Shown: positions 1 to 8,968 of the stretch, piece by piece
Layout of the letters: each line of letters begins with the position of its first letter
Position numbering within the stretch: the stretch's first letter is position 1
DNA from: Sphingomonas sp. Root720
GTDB lineage: Bacteria; Pseudomonadota; Alphaproteobacteria; Sphingomonadales; Sphingomonadaceae
DNA: 64,000 nucleotides
Assembly: GCF_001428605.1 (NCBI RefSeq)
Contig: NZ_LMID01000013.1
Coordinates: 636,106 to 700,105 of the forward strand
Direction of reading: 5' to 3'
Program-made: the position numbers and the translations under genes
Notes under the pieces: generated by a model
Databases searched by the model: none
What the model was told of the DNA's origin: nothing
Seen by the model: only the letters and a program-made list of their open reading frames with translations

Positions 1-264
1 CTGGCGTTCGAGCAGCGCGTTGGTGGCGACCGTGGTGCCCATCTTCACGCTCGAGATCCGCTCTGCCGGGATCGCATCGCCGGCGGCCAGGCCTAGGAAA
101 TCGCGGATGCCCTGGATCGCAGCATCGGCATAGCGTTCGGGATGCGACGACAGCAGCTTGCGCGTGGCGATCCGCCGCTCGGGCGTCAACGCGACGATGT
201 CGGTGAAGGTGCCGCCGCGATCGATCCAGAAATGCCACCCGGCCTTCAACGCTTCGTCACGCAT
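1..264 (-). CDS. 5-oxoprolinase / hydantoinase A family protein, N-terminal part (truncated by window edge)
   Basis: The first 88 codons of a minus-strand gene are present; the rest lies beyond base 1. The frame starts at the ATG at 264-262 and shows the phosphate-binding start of the hydantoinase A / 5-oxoprolinase family ([12 protein letters not shown] at about residues 14-25), then [19 protein letters not shown] and [15 protein letters not shown]. This wording is closer to ATP-dependent 5-oxoprolinase (OplAH type, opens pyroglutamate to glutamate) than to N-methylhydantoinase. A Lrp-type regulator lies 87 bp upstream on the same strand and may control it. The exact substrate cannot be fixed from the N terminus alone. 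Confidence 0.85.
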   Translation of the reverse strand, partial: MRDEALKAGWHFWIDRGGTFTDIVALTPERRIATRKLLSSHPERYADAAIQGIRDFLGLAAGDAIPAERISSVKMGTTVATNALLERQ

Positions 265-351
265 CGCCCTGATCCAAACCGCCTATCGAGATGACCGGTC
301 CGCTGGTCCGGCTCGCGCCAATTATCAAGAGGATGATGCCGAACCGTCCGC

Positions 352-828
352 TCAGGCGATGAAGGACAACGGCAGTTCGGTCGTTTCCTTCAGCGTCTTC
401 AGGATGATGTTCGAGCGGCACGAGGCGACGTTCGCGGCCTTCACCAGCGCATTGGTGATGAAATTCTCGTAGGATGCCAGATCCTTCGTCGCGACGTGCA
501 GGATGAAGTCGAGGTCCCCCGCGACATAATGGCAGGACAGCACCTCCGGCGTGCGTTCGATCCAGTCGCGGAAGGCCTGCTCGTTATGCGAGCTATGCGC
601 CACCAGCCGCACCAGCACCAGCGCCACGATGCCCAGGTTGATGCTCTCGCGGTCGACGAGCGCGACCGTCTTGCGGATCAGGCCGTCCTGGCGCAGCCGC
701 TGCATCCGCCGCGAGCATTGCGATGGCGAGAGGTGGACGATCTCGCTCATCTCGGCGGGGCCGATGCTGCCGTCCCTTTGCAGCACCGCCAATATGCGGC
801 GATCGAACAGGTCCAGCTTTTCCGACAT
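352..828 (-). CDS. Lrp/AsnC family transcriptional regulator
   Basis: A 158-residue protein of normal family length. Residues 1-60 form the AsnC-type winged helix (LDLFDRRILAVLQRDG, then the recognition helix around LSPSQCSRRMQRLRQDGLI). The C-terminal half is the RAM ligand-binding domain with the usual HYVAGDLDFILHV strand. Such regulators sense amino acids and form octameric or dimeric DNA-wrapping complexes. The gene precedes the 5-oxoprolinase-type gene on the same strand, so amino-acid or pyroglutamate control of that gene is a reasonable inference. The ATG at 828-826 is the natural start because it leaves only two residues before the conserved first helix. Confidence 0.9.
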   Translation of the reverse strand: MSEKLDLFDRRILAVLQRDGSIGPAEMSEIVHLSPSQCSRRMQRLRQDGLIRKTVALVDRESINLGIVALVLVRLVAHSSHNEQAFRDWIERTPEVLSCHYVAGDLDFILHVATKDLASYENFITNALVKAANVASCRSNIILKTLKETTELPLSFIA

Positions 829-973
829 TGAACGTCCTGCTGAGGAAAATGAAGGCGCCAGCGTGCAGCATCTTCCTATTTCTCACAATAGAAATGCATC
901 TTCGACCGATATGTTGTCGATGCCGCGCCCTATCGCGGACCTATCCGTTGTCGAGCTGCGGCCGCTGACGGCG

Positions 974-1675
974 TCAATCCGCCTTGTCCAACCATTCCAG
1001 CGTCAGCCCACGGACCGTGTCCCAAACCTTGGAATGCTCTTCCAACGCGAGCCAGGCCGTGCTGAGCACGGTCAAACCCAGGGTTCCGCTCAGCCCGCCC
1101 AGCCGATGTCCGTAGGGCGCGGGATCCGCGCCGGCGTCGATCGCCGCGATCGCCTGGGCGAAGCCGTGGCGGAGCCGGGCGATCATCGCATCGAGCTGCT
1201 CCCGGCCCATGATCTGCCCAAGGCCCGGTTCCGCGGCCAGCGCCGCGTCGGCGCCCTCCACCGACAACCAGCGTTTCAACACCCCGAACAGGTCGGTCAC
1301 CGTGAACGGCTTGGGCAGCCAGCCATCGAAGTCGCGCTCGAGGAAGAAGCGCTCTCCCCTCGGCGGGCGATGCGAGGTGAAGGCGATGATCGGCACCCGC
1401 CTTGTCCAGTCGGCGGTCTGCCGGATTCGGGCCGCACCCCGCAGCCCGGTGATGCCGGCCATCTCGATATCCATCAGGATCAGCGAATATTCCCGCAAGC
1501 GGACCGCGTGGAACGCGGCCGGCGCATCGGGGGCGGCGTCGACCGCATAGCCCGTTCCCGCGATCAGCGCCCGCACGATCCCGCCAAAGGCCGGCTCGTC
1601 ATCGACGACCAGGATGGGGTTTCCGCCCCTGACTCTCTCCGCCGAAGGCGGCTTGAAACGCGTGACGACAGACAT
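974..1675 (-). CDS. Response regulator receiver domain fused to an Hpt-like domain
   Basis: A 233-residue protein. Residues 20-140 are a CheY-like receiver: acidic pocket D25/D26, phospho-acceptor D69 in LILMDIEM, T100 and K122 in LPKPF. Residues 150-233 carry a histidine-phosphotransfer-like helix with H190 in the context YGHRLGGLSGTLGL, which resembles the Hpt signature. There is no HTH, kinase or cyclase output. Receiver plus Hpt without a kinase is the arrangement of a phosphorelay shuttle, so it probably passes phosphate between a hybrid kinase and a final regulator encoded elsewhere. No kinase gene is in the window. The Hpt assignment rests on one motif and is less certain than the receiver. 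Confidence 0.8.
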   Translation of the reverse strand: MSVVTRFKPPSAERVRGGNPILVVDDEPAFGGIVRALIAGTGYAVDAAPDAPAAFHAVRLREYSLILMDIEMAGITGLRGAARIRQTADWTRRVPIIAFTSHRPPRGERFFLERDFDGWLPKPFTVTDLFGVLKRWLSVEGADAALAAEPGLGQIMGREQLDAMIARLRHGFAQAIAAIDAGADPAPYGHRLGGLSGTLGLTVLSTAWLALEEHSKVWDTVRGLTLEWLDKAD

Positions 1676-1715
1676 ATCGGCCCCGGACCAGCATTTGCCA
1701 TGGACCCCCGAGGCT

Positions 1716-1919
1716 TCAGGGGCCGCGAGACTGGACGTTCACCATCAGCGGCTCGCGACCGACCGCGAACAACGCGACACAGCGCTCCCCACAGCGCAGC
1801 TCGCTGTCCTGATCGATCCGAAACGACGAGGTCATCGTCAATGCCTCGCTATCATCCCTCGCAAGAATGACGCGATCGACATTCGTCCCGTCCCGTTGAC
1901 GAAGATGATAGACAGCCAT
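1716..1919 (-). CDS. Small hypothetical protein
   Basis: A 67-residue reading frame starting MAVYHLRQRDGTN. The ATG at 1919-1917 is preceded by GGAG at a five-base distance, which decides this start over the ATG seven codons upstream. The product is soluble, beta-rich in appearance, with two cysteines close together (RCGERC). It ends with EPLMVNVQSRGP. I do not recognise a family. It sits between the receiver-Hpt gene and cstA and could be a PilZ-unrelated small stress protein. No function is claimed. Confidence 0.5.
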   Translation of the reverse strand: MAVYHLRQRDGTNVDRVILARDDSEALTMTSSFRIDQDSELRCGERCVALFAVGREPLMVNVQSRGP

Positions 1920-2107
1920 CCGGTCTCCAGCCCCGCCCATATATAAACGCTTTTGGCTGGCCGGTGATCCTAGGTAGAATCCGGGAGGCACGGACGGTGC
2001 CGGGCACGCCGCCGGCCAAATGGTGGACAGGGGCGGAAAAGGAAGGCTACGCATGCTCGAGCGCGCGCCGCTTGGCGTAGCGGAGTTTGTGGAGGGGCAA
2101 CCGGATC

Positions 2108-4180
2108 ATGACGTCATCGCGCACCCTCGCCCGCCATCTTCCCTGGGCCGCGCTGGCGGGGATCGGGGCGCTGGCGGTCGGCGGCATGGCGGCGCAGCGC
2201 GGCGAACATGTCAACGCGCTGTGGCTGATCGTCGCGGCGGTCTCGGTGTATCTGATCGCCTATCGCTACTACAGCCTGTACCTCGCGCGGACCGTGCTGG
2301 GGCTCGATGCCGCGCGACCGACGCCGGCGGTGCGCCTTGCCGACGGGCTCGACTTCGTGCCGACCGACCGCACCGTGCTGTTCGGCCATCACTTCGCCGC
2401 GATCGCGGGTGCCGGGCCGCTGGTCGGGCCCGTCCTCGCCGCGCAGATGGGCTATCTGCCGGGGACATTGTGGCTGCTGGCGGGCGTCGTGCTCGCCGGG
2501 GCGGTACAGGACTTCCTCGTCCTGTTCATATCGATGCGCCGCGACGGCCGGTCGTTCGGCGAACTGATCCGGCTGGAGATGGGCGCGGTCGCGGGGACGA
2601 TCGGGCTGATCGGCGCCTTCATGATCATGGTCATCATCCTCGCGGTGCTGGCGCTGATCGTCGTGCGGGCGCTGGCCGACAGCCCCTGGGGCATGTTCAC
2701 GGTCGCGGCCACCGTTCCCCTCGCCGTCCTGATGGGCATCTACACCCGCTGGATCCGGCCAGGCCGGGTCGGCGAGGTCTCGATCCTGGGACTGGTCGGC
2801 CTGATCCTCGCCATCGTCTATGGCCAGGCTGTGGCGGAATCGCCGACGGCGGCGGCCATGTTCACCTTCAGCGCCGTCGAGCTCTGCTGGATCCTGATCG
2901 GCTATGGCGCGATCGCCGCGATGCTGCCGGTCTGGCTGCTGCTCGCGCCGCGCGATTACCTCTCGACCTTCCTCAAGATCGGCGCGATCGTCGCTCTCGC
3001 CTTCGGCATCGCGATCATGCAGCCCGAATTGCGCATGCCCCCGCTCACCCGCTTCATCGACGGATCGGGTCCGGTCTGGTCGGGTGCGCTCTTTCCCTTC
3101 CTGTTCATCACGATCGCCTGCGGCGCGGTGTCGGGCTTCCATGCGCTGATCGCCAGCGGCACCACCCCCAAGCTGATCGCGTCCGAAAGCGACGCGCGCT
3201 TGATCGGCTATGGAGCGATGCTGGCCGAAAGCTTCGTCGCGATCATGGCCTTGGTCGCGGCGTCGATCCTCGATCCCGGCATCTACTTCACGATGAACGC
3301 CCCCACCGCGCTGCTGGGCACGAGCCCCGACACCGCCGCCGCCGCGGTCAGCGCGATGGGCTTCCCGATCGACGCCGCCACCATTGCGCAAACCGCGCGC
3401 GACGTCGGTGAGCACAGCATCATCTCGCGCGCCGGCGGGGCACCGACCCTCGCGGTCGCCATGGCGCAGATCTTCAGCCATGTGATCGGCGGCAAGGCGA
3501 TGATGGCCTTCTGGTACCATTTCGCGATCCTGTTCGAGGCGCTGTTCATCCTGACGGCGGTCGACGCCGGCACCCGCGCGGGCCGCTTCATGCTGCAGGA
3601 CCTGCTCGGCCTGATCTCACCCCGGCTGAAGAACACCCGGTCGCTGCCCGCCAACGCGCTGGCGACAGGGCTGTGCGTCGCAGCCTGGGGCTTCTTCCTC
3701 TACCAGGGCGTAACCGACCCGCTCGGCGGCGTGAACACGCTGTGGCCGTTGTTCGGCATCTCGAACCAGATGCTGGCGGCGGTCGCGCTGATGCTCGGCA
3801 CGGTCGTGCTGTTCCGGATGAAGCGGCAGAAGATGGCGTGGGTGGCGTTCGTCCCCGCCGCCTGGCTGATCCTGTGCACCGGTACGGCGGGCCTGCTCAA
3901 GCTCTTCTCGGCCGATCCTCGAGTCGGCTTCCTCGCGCACGCGGCGAAGTTCCGGGCCGCGATCGCCGACGGCGAGGTCCTCGCGCCCGCCAAGTCGATG
4001 GCCGAGATGCGGCGCATCGTCTTCAACGACATGATCGACGCCGCGCTGTGCCTGCTCTTCCTGGCGGTGGTCGCCAGCATCCTCGTCTTCGCCATCCGGG
4101 CCTGCCGCGACGCACTGCGCCGCGATGCGCCGAGCATGTCCGAAACGCCCGTAGCGGCCGGGGCGACCGCTACGGCGTGA
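2108..4180 (+). CDS. cstA: Carbon starvation protein CstA (pyruvate/peptide transporter)
   Basis: A 690-residue membrane protein of the CstA family, which takes up pyruvate and possibly peptides under carbon limitation. The start at 2108 is chosen because GGAGGGG lies 10 bases upstream; an earlier in-frame ATG at 2087 lacks this. Family hallmarks include FGHHFAAIAGAGPLVGPVLAAQ (about residues 90-115), the GAVQDFLVLFISMRRDGRS segment, and FHALIASGTTPK near residue 350, with some sixteen hydrophobic segments. The small YbdD-like gene follows after 11 bases, the normal cstA partner arrangement. Transcription probably responds to carbon status, but no operator is evident. Confidence 0.93.
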   Translation: MTSSRTLARHLPWAALAGIGALAVGGMAAQRGEHVNALWLIVAAVSVYLIAYRYYSLYLARTVLGLDAARPTPAVRLADGLDFVPTDRTVLFGHHFAAIAGAGPLVGPVLAAQMGYLPGTLWLLAGVVLAGAVQDFLVLFISMRRDGRSFGELIRLEMGAVAGTIGLIGAFMIMVIILAVLALIVVRALADSPWGMFTVAATVPLAVLMGIYTRWIRPGRVGEVSILGLVGLILAIVYGQAVAESPTAAAMFTFSAVELCWILIGYGAIAAMLPVWLLLAPRDYLSTFLKIGAIVALAFGIAIMQPELRMPPLTRFIDGSGPVWSGALFPFLFITIACGAVSGFHALIASGTTPKLIASESDARLIGYGAMLAESFVAIMALVAASILDPGIYFTMNAPTALLGTSPDTAAAAVSAMGFPIDAATIAQTARDVGEHSIISRAGGAPTLAVAMAQIFSHVIGGKAMMAFWYHFAILFEALFILTAVDAGTRAGRFMLQDLLGLISPRLKNTRSLPANALATGLCVAAWGFFLYQGVTDPLGGVNTLWPLFGISNQMLAAVALMLGTVVLFRMKRQKMAWVAFVPAAWLILCTGTAGLLKLFSADPRVGFLAHAAKFRAAIADGEVLAPAKSMAEMRRIVFNDMIDAALCLLFLAVVASILVFAIRACRDALRRDAPSMSETPVAAGATATA

Positions 4181-4191
4181 AGGAGAGGATC

Positions 4192-4389
4192 ATGACCGCA
4201 CCGTGGCTCCGCGCCTTCCGCTATCTCCGCCGCATGGCCCATGCGATGGTCGGCCTGCCGAGCTACGACGCCTATCTCGGGCACATGGCCGCCCACCATC
4301 CCGAGCGCAAGCCGATGGACTACCGCGCCTTCTTCCGCGACCGGCAGCAGGCCCGCTACGGTGGAAAGGGCGGCGGACGCTGCTGCTGA
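4192..4389 (+). CDS. YbdD/YjiX family small protein (CstA partner)
   Basis: A 65-residue protein beginning MTAPWLRAFRYLRRMAHAM, with the family core VGLPSYDAYLGHMAAHHPER and MDYRAFFRDRQQARYGG. AGGAGAGG sits just upstream of the ATG, 11 bases after the cstA stop, so the two are one operon. YbdD/YjiX proteins are needed with CstA/BtsT-type transporters for pyruvate uptake. The C terminus ends in two cysteines, which is common in the family. The assignment rests on sequence and on its position behind cstA. Confidence 0.9.
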   Translation: MTAPWLRAFRYLRRMAHAMVGLPSYDAYLGHMAAHHPERKPMDYRAFFRDRQQARYGGKGGGRCC

Positions 4390-4579
4390 GCGCTGGCCGG
4401 CCGGCCACGGGGACTGAAATCTGAAGCCGACCTCCGGCCCGTAGGTCCGCGGAGCCCGTGATGGGCGATCGTTCCGAAGAACTGGCCGACCCGCATGATC
4501 GACTGGATCTAGCCCAGTTGGCGAGGCTTCGGCCCGGTGGCGCTCGGCGCCTCCAGGACGCCCATCGGCCTGAGCGAGG

Positions 4580-4918
4580 TTACCGTTTGCGGGCCTTCCG
4601 GGCCGCGTAGCGGGCGTCGCGCGCGGCCTGCAGTTCGGCCTCGCTGCGAGACGGCGGTGGGGTCGCGGCGACGCGCGCCGCCAGCTCGGCCGCTTCGGCC
4701 GCAGCGACCTTGGCCAGCCGCGCCTCCTCGATCGCCGCCTGCCGCGCTGCACGGCGTTCGGCTGCGGCGGCGTCCTTGATCGCGCGTGCGGCCTGCCGCT
4801 CGGCGACGATGGCGGGATCGATTGCCGGCTTGTTGCGCAGTTTTTCGAGGGCCGATTGCTTGGCCGCGCGCGCCGCCGATGCGCGCTCGTTGAAGTCGGG
4901 AGATTTGTACGCTGCCAT
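4580..4918 (-). CDS. DUF6481-like alanine/arginine-rich protein
   Basis: A 112-residue, highly charged, alanine-rich helical protein starting MAAYKSPDFNERASAARAAK. Heptad-like runs of A, E, R and K continue through residue 95, followed by a basic tail (ARYAARKARKR). This matches the DUF6481 proteins that are common in sphingomonads and usually annotated without function. A long coiled coil is likely. It is transcribed in the same direction as the small gene at 4937-5155 and the cold-shock gene at 5258-5464, so a shared stress-response unit is plausible. No catalytic motif is visible. Confidence 0.7.
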   Translation of the reverse strand: MAAYKSPDFNERASAARAAKQSALEKLRNKPAIDPAIVAERQAARAIKDAAAAERRAARQAAIEEARLAKVAAAEAAELAARVAATPPPSRSEAELQAARDARYAARKARKR

Positions 4919-4936
4919 ATGGTAGTCCTTTTTGGG

Positions 4937-5155
4937 TCAGCCGCGCTGGAGCCTCAGAGGCAGGCGCCGGACCGCACCATCGATGACCTTCTTGCCGTAG
5001 AGGGTGGCTAGCCGCGCGCTGTCCGCCGAATTGCTGAGGACGACCCTCGTGCCACCCGAGACGAGCGTCTCGATGGAGGTGATCCGGATGCTGCGGCTGT
5101 CGCAGGCCGCAACGATATGCTCCTGGGTCTCGCGAATGTTGATGGCTCTCGACAT
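4937..5155 (-). CDS. Conserved hypothetical small protein downstream of cold-shock gene
   Basis: A 72-residue protein beginning MSRAINIRETQEHIVAAC. It has an alpha/beta appearance with the strands IRITSIETLVSGGTRVVLSN and a basic end (VRRLPLRLQRG). It lies 102 bp after the cold-shock gene and 18 bp before the DUF6481-like gene, all on the minus strand. I do not recognise a named family. The order CspA, this protein, DUF6481 suggests co-regulation during stress, but that is inference from position only. Confidence 0.6.
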   Translation of the reverse strand: MSRAINIRETQEHIVAACDSRSIRITSIETLVSGGTRVVLSNSADSARLATLYGKKVIDGAVRRLPLRLQRG

Positions 5156-5257
5156 GGCTTTTTCCGATCAGGCAAGGTGGCACCACCGACCGCCTGACGG
5201 CGGCCGGTGGCCGATATGCGCGGCAAGGAGGCGCCGACCGGCACCTCCTGCTGGGTG

Positions 5258-5464
5258 TCAGGCGACCTGGAGGTTGACTGCGGAGGTCTTGCCGCGGCGG
5301 TCGGTTTCCAGCTCATAGGACACGCGCTGGTCCTGGTTCAGCGTCGACAGGCCCGCGCGCTCGACCGCAGAAATGTGGACGAAGGCGTCGCCGCTGCCAT
5401 CCTCAGGCGCGATGAAGCCGTAGCCCTTGCTGGCATTGAAGAATTTGACGGTTCCAGTGATCAT
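5258..5464 (-). CDS. Cold-shock domain protein (CspA family)
   Basis: A 68-residue single cold-shock domain, the usual size. The RNP motifs are KGYGFI (about residues 14-19) and DAFVHISAVERAG (about residues 27-39), with the opening MITGTVKFFN. It binds single-stranded nucleic acid and acts as an RNA chaperone in the cytoplasm. The ATG at 5464 is chosen because AAGGA lies nine bases upstream and because it gives the standard N terminus; the frame runs open further upstream without domain content. Confidence 0.95.
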   Translation of the reverse strand: MITGTVKFFNASKGYGFIAPEDGSGDAFVHISAVERAGLSTLNQDQRVSYELETDRRGKTSAVNLQVA

Positions 5465-5826
5465 GTGGGAATTCCTTATCCCGGTATGACGGGCATGCGC
5501 CAACAGCGGCACATCCCGGCTTCGTGAGGCTACAAGGGGACAAGGGGGAGCCGTGGGCGGCCCGATATCCGTCGCGTGCGACGTCAGCGGCGCAACTATA
5601 GCAGCTTTGCGACGAAAAGAAAGCCGGGCGGTCCATGGCAAGGGCGATCGACCGCGCCGGCCTTGCGAAACTCCGATCCTCGGGCCGGCGGAGGTCGCCG
5701 GAATCAGCGTCCTGGATGATCGTCAGCGATGACGTTCAAGCGCCATATCATCGGACGGTATGACGGGTCGACGGCCATCCGTAACGACAGCATTCCCGGC
5801 CGTGGAGATCCAGGGGACGAACCGGG

Positions 5827-6861
5827 TCAGGCCGGAAGGGCGTCGCCCCGTCTCGGCTCGAGGATGCGGCGATAGAGCTCGAGATAGGCGTCGGCCATCC
5901 GATCGATGCCGAAGCGAGCCTGGGCGACGCGGCGAATCGCGCCGCGATCCAGTGCACCCGCGGCGTCGACCGCGGCGGGGGCATGGTCGACATGATCGAT
6001 GAGGAAGCCGGTGACGCCATCCTCGATCAGCTCGGCCATCGAGCCGCGGCGCAATGCGATGACCGGCGTGCCGCAGGCCATCGCCTCGATCACCGAGAGG
6101 CCGAAGGGCTCGTCGAAATCGATCAGGTGGAGCAGCGCCCGGGCGCGACCGAGCGCGACGAGCCTCTCGGTCCCGCCGACGACGCCATGATAACGGATCC
6201 GGTCGGCGTCGATATGAGGCGCGACCTCCCGCGCATGATAGTCGGCATCCTGGATGATACCGTACATTTGAAGCCTGCGGCCGGTGGCGCGCGCGACGCC
6301 GATCGCCGCGGCCGGACCCTTGTCGGGATGGATGCGGCCGAAGAACAGCAGGTCGTCGCTTCCGACCGGATCGAGCGGAAATTCGTCGAAGGGGATGCCG
6401 TGATGGATCGTCGCGGCATAACGGAGCGCAGGATGACGGTCGGCATCGCTGATCGCGACGAAGTGCACGCGATCCTCATAGGGCCGGTACATCGGCAGGA
6501 TGCGCTCGGACGAGAAGCCGTGGATGGTCGTCACGATCGGCGTGTCGACGAGGTTGGCGAAGGCATGGGCCGGAAAATCGGCCTGGTTGTGGACGATGTC
6601 GAAGCGGTCGGCCCGCTCGAAAAGATACGCGAGATGCCGATATTCCCAGACCTTGGCGTCGATCGACGGATCCTCGTTGTAGGAGGCCGGGACGACGCCA
6701 TCGAGCCGTGCCGTGGTGACGCTGTCGAGCGTGGCGAAAAGGGTGACGTCGACGCCGCGGGCGACGAGTGCCTCGGTCAGCAGGCTCGTCACCAGCTCCC
6801 ATGGACCATAATGGCGAGGCGGGGTCCGCCAGGCGATCGGCGCCAGCATCGCGATGCGCAT
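5827..6861 (-). CDS. Glycosyltransferase family 4 protein
   Basis: A 344-residue GT-B fold enzyme. The N-terminal domain opens MRIAMLAPIAWRTPP with the glycine-containing loop followed by WELVTSLLTEALVARGVDVTLFA. The C-terminal nucleotide-sugar domain has FFGRIHPDKG and the E-x7-E signature in EPFGLSVIEAMACGTPVIA. It probably transfers a hexose from a nucleotide sugar. The stop of the GH13 gene and this ATG share one base (TAATG), so translation is coupled. The partner suggests glucan, glucoside or compatible-solute metabolism. Acceptor and donor are unknown. Confidence 0.85.
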   Translation of the reverse strand: MRIAMLAPIAWRTPPRHYGPWELVTSLLTEALVARGVDVTLFATLDSVTTARLDGVVPASYNEDPSIDAKVWEYRHLAYLFERADRFDIVHNQADFPAHAFANLVDTPIVTTIHGFSSERILPMYRPYEDRVHFVAISDADRHPALRYAATIHHGIPFDEFPLDPVGSDDLLFFGRIHPDKGPAAAIGVARATGRRLQMYGIIQDADYHAREVAPHIDADRIRYHGVVGGTERLVALGRARALLHLIDFDEPFGLSVIEAMACGTPVIALRRGSMAELIEDGVTGFLIDHVDHAPAAVDAAGALDRGAIRRVAQARFGIDRMADAYLELYRRILEPRRGDALPA

Positions 6862-8456
6862 TATCGGTGTTTCCCCTTCAGCAGGACGATGAGGGCCTCG
6901 TCGGCGGCAAGCTTGCCGTCGGCGCCATGGGCCGGATGTGTGGACAGAAGCACCTCGCCCAGCTCGGCATCGGCCGGAACCGGGAAGGTTGCGGCGACGC
7001 TCCCCAGATTGAGCGCGACCAGCAGGCGCTCGCTGCCGACGCGCCGTTCATAGGCGAGGACGTCGCCATCGCCGTCGAGCAAGGTCATCGCGCCGACCGA
7101 CAGCGCCTCGTGCGCGCGGCGCAGCGCGAGGAGGCGGCGGACGAGCGACAGCATCGAAGCGGGATCGCGGTCCTGCGCGGCGACATTGCGCGTCGGCCAG
7201 TCGGGGTTGAGCGGCAGCCAGGGCTCGACCGTGCTGAAGCCGGCGTAGGGCGAGGCGTCCCACGGCATCGGCGTGCGCGATCGATCGCGGCCGATGCCGA
7301 GACCGGGCTGGCGCAGATCCTGCGGATCGCACACGCGATCGGGCGGAATGGGCACCTCGCCGATCGCGAGCTCGTCGCCTTGATAGAAGGTCGGCGTGCC
7401 GCGCAGGGTGAGGAGGAGCACCGCGGCGACCCGCGCCTGTGCCTCGCCGACCCGCGCCGCGATGCGCGGTGCGTCATGGCTGCCGATCACCCAGTTCGGC
7501 CAGCCATGGGGCGGCAGCGACGCTTGATAGTCGGCGATCAGGCGGTGGAGGATGCGCGCGTCCCACCCGTTCTCGATCAGCTGGAAGTTGAAGGGGAGAT
7601 GGACCTGTGGCCTCTCCAGCGTGCCATACCAGCGTGCGTGGCGGTCGTTGGGAAGGAATATCTCGCCGATGAGCACGCGGTCGCCATAGGCGTCGGCGAG
7701 CGCGCGGAAGTCGGCCGAGATCGCGTGCGCCTCGGGCTGGTCGGTCGAATGAAGCTGGAGGACGCGATCGCGCTCGGTGCGGTCCGGGGTCCAGGCCGGG
7801 TTGAGCGGATTGTCGGGAAAGCCCTCGTCCTTGACGATGTGCCACAGCACGTCGATGCGGAAACCGTCGACGCCACGATCGAACCAGAAGCGCAGCACGT
7901 CCATCATCGCGGCGCGCAGGCCGGGGTTGCGCCAGTTGAGGTCCGGCTGCTCCTTCAGGAAGGCGTGGAGATAATATTGGCCGGTAGCCGCATCCCATTC
8001 CCAGGCGGAGCCGCCGAAATCGCTGATCCAGTTGTTCGGCGGCCCGCCATCCGGCGCTGCATCGCGCCAGATATACCAGTCGCGCCTCGGATGGTCGCGG
8101 CTGCTGCGGCTGTCTTGGAACCAGGGATGCTGGTCCGAACTGTGGTTGGGAACGAAATCGAGAATCAGCCTGAGCCCCCGCGCATGCACCGCAGCGCATA
8201 GCCGGTCGAAGGCGGCGAGATCGCCGAAGATGGGCGCGATCCCGCAATAATCCGCGACGTCATAGCCGAAGTCCTTCATCGGTGACGGAAAGATCGGCGA
8301 CAGCCAGATCGCATCCACGCCCAACGCGGCGACATGGTCGAGCCTACGCTCGATCCCGGGAAGGTCGCCGATCCCATCGCCGTCGCTGTCCTGGAACGAG
8401 CGCGGGTAGATCTGGTAGACGACGCCGCGCTCCCACCAGGGATGCGTGTCCGACAT
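6861..8456 (-). CDS. Alpha-amylase family GH13 protein (alpha-glucosidase-like)
   Basis: A 531-residue cytoplasmic protein without a signal peptide. The GH13 regions are clear: DFVPNH (D100-H105), GFRIDVLW with nucleophile D202, IGEIFLP with acid/base E265, and GSHDAPR with transition-state D328. The last motif has S where most relatives have N. The N-terminal WWERGVVYQIYPRSFQDSDGDGIGDL is typical of the oligo-1,6-glucosidase / alpha-glucosidase subgroup. The C-terminal beta domain covers about residues 440-531. It is followed by a coupled GT4 gene. Likely hydrolyses or transglycosylates small alpha-glucosides; exact linkage cannot be read from sequence. Confidence 0.9.
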   Translation of the reverse strand: MSDTHPWWERGVVYQIYPRSFQDSDGDGIGDLPGIERRLDHVAALGVDAIWLSPIFPSPMKDFGYDVADYCGIAPIFGDLAAFDRLCAAVHARGLRLILDFVPNHSSDQHPWFQDSRSSRDHPRRDWYIWRDAAPDGGPPNNWISDFGGSAWEWDAATGQYYLHAFLKEQPDLNWRNPGLRAAMMDVLRFWFDRGVDGFRIDVLWHIVKDEGFPDNPLNPAWTPDRTERDRVLQLHSTDQPEAHAISADFRALADAYGDRVLIGEIFLPNDRHARWYGTLERPQVHLPFNFQLIENGWDARILHRLIADYQASLPPHGWPNWVIGSHDAPRIAARVGEAQARVAAVLLLTLRGTPTFYQGDELAIGEVPIPPDRVCDPQDLRQPGLGIGRDRSRTPMPWDASPYAGFSTVEPWLPLNPDWPTRNVAAQDRDPASMLSLVRRLLALRRAHEALSVGAMTLLDGDGDVLAYERRVGSERLLVALNLGSVAATFPVPADAELGEVLLSTHPAHGADGKLAADEALIVLLKGKHR

Positions 8457-8569
8457 GTCTCTCCTCCCCTGCTGCCACCGCTAGATCATCGAGCGACAAA
8501 ATTGTTCCCGCTGGTGCGGCAGTCGCCGCTCGCCGACATCGCGGGTAACCCCGCGCCCGTGCCTCGCAA

Positions 8570-8860
8570 CCGCTGCGGGGATCATTCTATCCGCAGGGAA
8601 TGGCCGCCAAGCGCTTGTTCGACTTCTATTCCGGACAGTTCGACACGCTCGAGATCGACGACAGCCTCTATCGGCTGCCCAAGGCCGAAACCTTGGAGAA
8701 ATGGCGGGAGCAAGCGCCCGCCGAGTTCCGCTACGCGGTCAAGGCCGCAGCAGCGCTGGCGCGACGAATAATTCGGCTGGCGGTGATCGGTCCCGCGCGT
8801 CTGGCGATCCTGCGCCGCTGCATCGCCATGTCTGCGCCCGCCCCAGGGCGATGTCGATGA
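8570..8860 (+). pseudogene. DUF72 family gene remnant
   Basis: The frame through 8570-8740 encodes a recognisable DUF72 N-terminal segment: RGSFYPQG, then RLFDFYSGQFDTLEID, YRLPKAETLEKWRE and FRYAVKA. These are consecutive family motifs, but the normal first strand and start are missing and, after about residue 50 from the ATG at 8600, similarity stops. The frame ends after 86 codons, whereas DUF72 proteins are about 240-300 residues. Downstream bases to 8950 keep protein-like triplet structure in other frames without a domain I can name. I read this as a truncated, frameshifted remnant. DUF72 is a TIM-barrel family of uncertain function. Confidence 0.6.
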
Positions 8861-8968
8861 CGCCGTGCGGGAGACCTGCTCTCGCTCGATCGGCGGCGGC
8901 AATATCTACGCCCGCCATATCCCATCGAGCAGGATGCCGGCAGCGGCTGAGCGCTGCCGGCGATGTCG

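Noticed and set aside
8600-8860. Intact short DUF72 protein
   Set aside because: The frame lacks the first strand of the barrel and everything after about 60 residues, so it cannot fold as a DUF72 barrel.
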